Shown here in pieces: positions 6,634 through 10,154 of a DNA stretch of 10,154 nt (positions are counted from its first letter, which is position 1; each line of letters starts with the position of its first letter). The stretch covers positions 1-10,154 of the forward strand of contig JAGZAC010000042.1 in the NCBI GenBank assembly GCA_018370615.1. The letters run 5' to 3'. The notes beneath the pieces were generated by a model. The model saw only the letters and a list, made by a program, of their open reading frames with translations. It made no database searches and was not told where the DNA came from. This DNA comes from Clostridiales bacterium (GTDB lineage: Bacteria > Bacillota > Clostridia > Oscillospirales > CAG-272). The translations under genes were made by a program, and so were the position numbers.

Positions 6634-6662
6634 ATTATATACGCTTCTTGCCGCAAAAACAA
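6634..6662 (-). promoter_or_regulatory. Putative sigma-A promoter of the isomerase-like gene
   Basis: On the - strand, a perfect TATAAT (6634-6639) is preceded by TTGTTT (6657-6662) with 17 nt between. The spacer contains the palindrome TTGCGGCAA. The predicted start near 6627 leaves a leader of about 30 nt that includes the GGAGG ribosome binding site. Confidence 0.6.
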
Positions 6663-6714
6663 GACAAAAATCCATGTTTTTCATAAAAAAATCATTGTCG
6701 TCTTCCCCCATCTC

Positions 6715-6744
6715 TTGACATTTTGGGGGGTGTTGATATATAAT
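6715..6744 (+). promoter_or_regulatory. Consensus sigma-A promoter of guaB
   Basis: Both hexamers are perfect: TTGACA (6715-6720) and TATAAT (6739-6744), with an 18-nt spacer that includes a run of six G. The predicted start near 6751 leaves a leader of only about 23 nt, holding the AGGGAG ribosome binding site (6761-6766). That is too short for a purine riboswitch. Confidence 0.85.
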
Positions 6745-6773
6745 ACATATAATTATTAAAAGGGAGACGGCGT

Positions 6774-8246
6774 ATGGTAAAATTGAAAGACAAGGTTGCA
6801 TATGAGGGACTGACCTTTGATGACGTGCTTTTGGTTCCGCGCAAAAGCGATGTGCTGCCATCAGAGATCAATTTGAAGACAAAGCTGACGAAAAAAATAA
6901 CGCTGAATATACCGCTGCTCAGTGCGGCGATGGATACTGTTACGGAAAGTGAGCTCGCCATTGCAATGGCAAGGGAAGGCGGCGCCGGAACTATTCATAA
7001 AAATATGTCTATCGAAGAACAGGCCGATCAGGTGGAACGTGTGAAGAGAAGCGAAAACGGCGTTATTACCAATCCGTTTTTCCTCCATCCGGACAACTAT
7101 GTTTATGAAGCGGACGAGCTTATGGGCAAATATAAAATCTCCGGCGTGCCGATTTGTGATGGCGATGGCAAGCTGGTGGGGATTATCACCAACCGGGATC
7201 TTCGGTTTCTGCCTTCTTTTGATATTCCTATCAGCGAGGTTATGACCAAGGAAAATCTCCTTACTACCAAAGAGGGGACAACCCTAGAAGAAGCAAAGGC
7301 AATTCTGTGCAAGGCGAAGGTGGAAAAACTGCCTATTGTAGATGAAAACTTTCACCTTAAAGGGCTTATTACCATCAAGGATATTGAAAAGGCCTCCCGT
7401 TATCCCAATTCTGCGAAGGACAGTGCGGGGCGTCTTATCTGCGGAGCGGCTGTTGGTGTCACGGCAGATATTTTGGATCGGGCGGGCGCGCTGCTGCAGG
7501 CCGGTGCGGATTATCTGGTGCTGGACAGTGCCCACGGACATTCCAAAAATATTATTCAGTGTGTGGGCAAGCTGAAGGACGCGTTCCCAGAGGCGCAGGT
7601 GATTGCCGGCAATATTGCCACTGCAGAGGCGGCAAAGGATTTGATTTCCGCCGGTGCAGATGCGATCAAGGTGGGAATTGGCCCCGGTTCCATTTGCACT
7701 ACAAGAGTGGTGGCAGGCATTGGTGTGCCCCAGCTGACGGCAATTATGAATGCATATTCTGTTGCCTGTGAGGCGGACATTCCGATTATTGCGGATGGCG
7801 GTGTAAAATATTCTGGGGATCTGCCCAAGGCAATTGCAGCTGGTGCAAATGTAGTGATGATCGGTTCTTTGTTTGCAGGCTGTGAAGAAAGCCCAGGAGC
7901 TTCTGAAATTTATCAGGGCCGGCAGTTTAAGGTTTACCGCGGTATGGGTTCTATTGCGGCGATGGAGCAGGGAAGCCGCGACAGGTATTTCCAGGAAAAT
8001 GCAAAGAAGCTTGTTCCGGAAGGGGTAGAAGGACGGGTGCCTTACAAGGGGCCGCTGTCTGATACGATATTTCAGCTTATGGGTGGGCTGCGTTCCGGTA
8101 TGGGATACTGCGGCGCTCCCGATATTGAAACCCTGAAGGCGGAGGGATATTTTGTCAAGATTTCCAGCGCGGGATTGCGGGAAAGCCATCCCCATGATAT
8201 TAATATTACAAAAGAAGCTCCCAATTACAGTATTCAGATAAACTGA
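6774..8246 (+). CDS. guaB: Inosine-5'-monophosphate dehydrogenase
   Basis: This 490-residue enzyme oxidises IMP to XMP with NAD+, the first committed step of GMP synthesis, in the cytoplasm. The N-terminal LTFDDVLL (13-20), the SAAMDTVTE segment (50-58) and the catalytic loop GIGPGSICTTR (301-311) with C308 are diagnostic. DGG at 341-343 and the GMGS segment at 390-393 fit the IMP phosphate site. The mobile flap carries R421 and Y424 in EGRVPY. A tandem CBS (Bateman) domain is inserted at about 95-205, containing GKYKISGVPI and the AKVEKLPIVD stretch; in bacteria it gives purine-nucleotide regulation. Length is typical of the two-CBS form. The ATG at 6774 follows AGGGAG by 7 nt. The next gene starts 37 bp downstream with no terminator between. 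Confidence 0.98.
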   Translation: MVKLKDKVAYEGLTFDDVLLVPRKSDVLPSEINLKTKLTKKITLNIPLLSAAMDTVTESELAIAMAREGGAGTIHKNMSIEEQADQVERVKRSENGVITNPFFLHPDNYVYEADELMGKYKISGVPICDGDGKLVGIITNRDLRFLPSFDIPISEVMTKENLLTTKEGTTLEEAKAILCKAKVEKLPIVDENFHLKGLITIKDIEKASRYPNSAKDSAGRLICGAAVGVTADILDRAGALLQAGADYLVLDSAHGHSKNIIQCVGKLKDAFPEAQVIAGNIATAEAAKDLISAGADAIKVGIGPGSICTTRVVAGIGVPQLTAIMNAYSVACEADIPIIADGGVKYSGDLPKAIAAGANVVMIGSLFAGCEESPGASEIYQGRQFKVYRGMGSIAAMEQGSRDRYFQENAKKLVPEGVEGRVPYKGPLSDTIFQLMGGLRSGMGYCGAPDIETLKAEGYFVKISSAGLRESHPHDINITKEAPNYSIQIN

Positions 8247-8265
8247 AAAACACCACAACTTCAAA

Positions 8266-8286
8266 GAAAGGTATGGTTATCACGTG
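8266..8286 (+). promoter_or_regulatory. Ribosome binding site and GTG start with a four-codon ORF between
   Basis: GAAAGG (8266-8271) is followed 12 nt later by the GTG start (8284-8286) of the cohesin-like gene. Between them an ATG (8273) opens a four-codon frame, M-V-I-T, whose TGA overlaps the start as GTGA. The ATG is only 1 nt from GAAAGG, so it is unlikely to be used efficiently. The GTG is preferred because it begins a standard MKK signal peptide. Confidence 0.5.
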
Positions 8287-9333
8287 AAAAAAATTGTTAC
8301 ATCCATTATGGCGGCGGCGCTGTTGCTGTCTATGCTCGCCGTAAGCGCCTTTGCGGCAGACGATAGAGTGACCCTTTCCATAGAAGGCGCAGAGGGCAAG
8401 CCCGGTGATATTGTTGAGGTACATGTATATATGGACGAGAACCCAGGGCTCTGGGCAGCTGCCTTTAACGTATCATATAATCCTGCGTACTTCCAGTTAG
8501 GCGACGTAGAAAACGGAGATGTATTCAGCGATTCTGCCTTTACCAAAAGTGTAATCTCTCCCAATGGAAATTACTGGTTTTATGCACAGTATCAAGATGA
8601 AAAAGATGAGACAACAGAAACCGGACTGCTTTTAACTCTGCGTTTTAAGATCCTAGAGACGGCTCCCAATGGCGCCCATAGTGTTTCGTTGGATTTAAGA
8701 AACGGTGGAGACGGATGGTTTATCAAGGTGGGTCCTGACGGTGAGGCAATGGATCTAACCATTGATGCCGGAAGCCCGTCGCAGATTCGGGTGACGGATT
8801 CCGCGGCAACTGCCCCTGCAACGGAGCCTGTCACTACCAATCCGGACGGCAACGAAGAAACAACCGAAGAAGTGACCGGACGCCCGGAAACAGAATATGT
8901 TACGGATGAAGAGGGTTATGTGGTTCGTGACGAGGATGGTGCTCCTGTTACGCAGGTTGTAACCCAGGCAGTCACCAACGAAGCGGGAGAAACCGTTTAC
9001 GATGAGGACGGAAATGTTGTCACGGAAATTGTGACAGAGCCCATACCGGAAACGACAGAGGCTGCTTCTACGGAAATTAATGAGGAAGAAATCCAACAGA
9101 ATACCAGGACACATACAATTATTTTGATTGCCGGCATAATTCTGTTGGTGGTAGCTGCGGTTATTATTGTAATTGTGCTTTACAATGCACGCAAAAAAGA
9201 CGGCCCCAAAGACGGAACAGACGTATCTGACGCAAACGATATATCTGATGCAGGCGGCGCATCTGACGCTAGTGATCCGTCTGATATATCTGATACAGAT
9301 GACACAAGTGACCACTCAGATAGTGAAGAATAA
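8284..9333 (+). CDS. Secreted, membrane-anchored cohesin-like domain protein
   Basis: The 349-residue protein has a Sec signal peptide (1-24, cleavage after AFA) and a cohesin-like beta-sandwich (about 28-171). The beta-sandwich shows the hallmark SIEGAEGKPGDIVEVHVYM start, the AAFNVSYNP strand, and late strands LLLTLRFKIL and AHSVSLDLRN. A long Thr/Glu/Val-rich linker (172-275) contains two copies of a ~23-residue repeat. A single transmembrane helix (about 277-300) is followed by ARKK, so the last ~45 residues should be cytoplasmic; they are acidic and rich in SD dipeptides. There is no LPXTG sorting signal. Cohesins bind dockerins and recruit enzymes to the surface in cellulosome species, but cohesin-like domains also occur in non-cellulosomal proteins and no dockerin gene is in this window. 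The likely role is surface attachment or protein-protein contact, which is inference. It is probably read through from guaB. Confidence 0.85.
   Translation: MKKIVTSIMAAALLLSMLAVSAFAADDRVTLSIEGAEGKPGDIVEVHVYMDENPGLWAAAFNVSYNPAYFQLGDVENGDVFSDSAFTKSVISPNGNYWFYAQYQDEKDETTETGLLLTLRFKILETAPNGAHSVSLDLRNGGDGWFIKVGPDGEAMDLTIDAGSPSQIRVTDSAATAPATEPVTTNPDGNEETTEEVTGRPETEYVTDEEGYVVRDEDGAPVTQVVTQAVTNEAGETVYDEDGNVVTEIVTEPIPETTEAASTEINEEEIQQNTRTHTIILIAGIILLVVAAVIIVIVLYNARKKDGPKDGTDVSDANDISDAGGASDASDPSDISDTDDTSDHSDSEE
8899..9039 (+). repeat. Two-copy ~23-residue repeat in the extracellular linker
   Basis: Residues 206-228 and 230-252 of the cohesin-like protein share the pattern V-T-[DN]-E-x-G-x-x-V-x-D-E-D-G-x-x-V-T-x-x-V-T, with a 24-residue period. 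Identity at the DNA level is clearly lower than at the protein level, so this is an older duplication held by selection on the protein. It may be a stalk unit that extends the cohesin domain from the membrane. Confidence 0.75.
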
Positions 9334-9349
9334 GTGTTGTATGCTATAA

Positions 9350-9381
9350 AAAACAGGCATGGCTGTAGCCATGCCTGTTTT
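9350..9381. terminator. Bidirectional Rho-independent terminator
   Basis: A perfect 15-bp inverted repeat (AAAACAGGCATGGCT at 9350-9364 and its complement at 9367-9381) surrounds a 2-nt centre. The GC-rich core is flanked by A4 on one side and T4 on the other, so it works in both directions. It lies 16 bp past the stop of the cohesin-like gene and 19 bp past the stop of the convergent GNAT gene, and serves both. Confidence 0.9.
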
Positions 9382-9400
9382 GGTTTGCTTCTTTGTTGGA

Positions 9401-10006
9401 TTAAATGCAGTGCAGTGGAGCACCTGTTAGACTCTGTCTTTTTTGATATTCGGCCCTCGTTATAACACAGACCCCCACAGAAACCTCTCGGCCTTTTACT
9501 GTTAAGGGACTGGCCAAAAATCCTTCAAAAGTCATACCGGCCTTTTCCATTACCCTTCTGGAGGCGGTGTTTTCTTCCATGTAACGGGATTCCAGACGTT
9601 CCAACTTCAATACCTCAAAGGCAAAGCGGATAATCTCGGTGAGCGCTTCTGCGGCGAGTCCCTGCCCCCAGTAGTTTTTGTTGAGTACATATCCGGCTTC
9701 GCCGCACCGATTCTTACAGTCGATACGGGTAAACCCGCAGGTTCCGATCATTTTGTTTTCCGATTTCAAAATCAGCGCCCAGTCATAGAATTCTCCTGCC
9801 CTGTATCTGCTGGAAATAAACGTGAGATATCTGCGGGTATAAGCCTCGTCAGGATGGGGCTCCCAGGTTAGATAACGGGTGACAGAGGGATCCTTTGCAT
9901 ATGCAAACATATCGCTGCTGTCACGGCGCTCCATACGGCGCAGCAGCAGTCGGTTTGTTTGCAGTATGGGAGGATCCCGAAAGATGGATTTCAGCATATT
10001 TGCCAT
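9401..10006 (-). CDS. GNAT family N-acetyltransferase (RimJ/RimL-like)
   Basis: This 201-residue acyl-CoA-dependent acetyltransferase belongs to the Acetyltransf_3 group, whose members acetylate ribosomal protein N-termini, other proteins or small molecules. It starts with the typical ILQTNRLLLRRM strand (14-25) and SVTRYLTW (41-48). Motif A, GYVLNKNYWGQGLAAEAL (105-122), contains the Q-G-L-A acetyl-CoA pyrophosphate loop. NTASRRVMEKAGM (146-158) is the conserved motif B helix. The VKGREVSVGVCVITRAEY end also fits the group. Length is usual. The ATG at 10006 is preferred over an internal ATG at 9997 because GTGAGG lies 7 nt upstream. It is a single-gene unit with its own promoter, and the substrate is not predictable. 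Confidence 0.9.
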   Translation of the reverse strand: MANMLKSIFRDPPILQTNRLLLRRMERRDSSDMFAYAKDPSVTRYLTWEPHPDEAYTRRYLTFISSRYRAGEFYDWALILKSENKMIGTCGFTRIDCKNRCGEAGYVLNKNYWGQGLAAEALTEIIRFAFEVLKLERLESRYMEENTASRRVMEKAGMTFEGFLASPLTVKGREVSVGVCVITRAEYQKRQSLTGAPLHCI

Positions 10007-10035
10007 AGAAATGCCTCACTGTAAAAATATATTCT

Positions 10036-10044
10036 AGTATAGCA
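10036..10044 (-). promoter_or_regulatory. Putative extended -10 promoter of the GNAT gene
   Basis: On the - strand, TGC followed directly by TATACT (10036-10041) forms an extended -10 element about 30 nt before the start codon. No good -35 lies 16-18 nt upstream, which fits an extended -10 promoter. TAGAAT just downstream is an alternative -10. Confidence 0.45.
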
Positions 10045-10118
10045 TACTTTTTCCGAAAAATACAGAGAATTGGTTTATTTATATATTGTAATAAATTGCA
10101 GGAATTATAAAAATTTTA

Positions 10119-10147
10119 TTGATGTATTCATAAAAATATGATACACT
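10119..10147 (+). promoter_or_regulatory. Weak candidate promoter leading out of the window
   Basis: TTGATG (10119-10124) and TACACT (10142-10147) are 17 nt apart, each matching 4 of 6 consensus bases. It would drive a + strand gene starting beyond the right edge. The whole stretch 10045-10154 is very AT-rich and holds no gene that I can see, so chance matches are likely. Confidence 0.3.
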
Positions 10148-10154
10148 TATATTG

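Noticed and set aside
6745..6773. Possible purine riboswitch before guaB
   Set aside because: The predicted leader is only about 23 nt and no conserved purine-aptamer pairing is visible.
6598..6861. 88-codon N-terminal extension of the isomerase-like frame
   Set aside because: It runs through the guaB start and both promoters and lacks similarity to the family; the ATG at 6597 has a good ribosome binding site.
7284..8264. Open frame of 326 codons on the - strand
   Set aside because: It is antisense to guaB, is rich in Cys, His and Arg as shadow frames are, and shows no ribosome binding site or domain.
9184..9330. SD-repeat tail as a variable simple-sequence (phase-variation) tract
   Set aside because: The DNA repeats (GATATATCTGAT twice, scattered TCTGAY) are irregular and in frame, with no long perfect tract likely to slip.

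Overview
The window looks like chromosomal DNA from a low-to-mid GC Firmicute of class Clostridia, probably the Oscillospiraceae/Ruminococcaceae group. This is an inference from AGGAGG-type ribosome binding sites, sigma-A-like promoters, a lipoprotein and a signal-peptide protein with Thr/Glu/Ala-rich linkers, a cohesin-like domain, and short hairpin-rich intergenic repeats of a kind common in gut Clostridia. I see no tRNA, rRNA, CRISPR array, transposase or phage gene.

Layout. Positions 1-80 hold the tail of an unidentified + strand gene and its terminator. Positions 81-341 are a cluster of GC-rich hairpin repeats, including a MITE-like element with short terminal inverted repeats and a second partial copy. 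The second copy runs into the terminator of the next gene. Positions 364-2904 (-) encode a cytoplasmic GH94-like disaccharide/oligosaccharide phosphorylase. A 133-bp divergent promoter region separates it from nnr (3038-4537, +), the bifunctional NAD(P)HX epimerase/dehydratase. nnr collides tail-to-tail, with a 10-bp overlap, with a CapA-family lipoprotein (4528-5712, -). Upstream of capA on the same strand, across a 15-bp perfect hairpin, is a sugar phosphate isomerase/epimerase-like TIM-barrel protein (5770-6597, -).

A second divergent promoter region (6598-6773) separates that gene from guaB (6774-8246, +), the IMP dehydrogenase, which has a consensus promoter and a very short leader. Only 37 bp downstream, with no visible promoter or terminator between them, lies a secreted, membrane-anchored cohesin-like protein (8284-9333, +) with a GTG start and an acidic Asp/Ser-rich predicted cytoplasmic tail. 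A strong bidirectional terminator (9350-9381) separates it from a RimJ/RimL-type GNAT acetyltransferase (9401-10006, -). The last ~150 bases are AT-rich and appear to carry outward promoters in both directions.

The genes are mostly independent housekeeping and carbohydrate-related units rather than one system. The two divergent promoter regions probably drive four transcription units: phosphorylase / nnr, and isomerase-capA / guaB-cohesin protein. The least ordinary items are the cohesin-like membrane protein with its acidic tail and its apparent co-transcription with guaB, the phosphorylase of unknown substrate, and the repeat cluster that seems to supply a gene terminator. I did not find convincing evidence of a wholly new multi-gene system.
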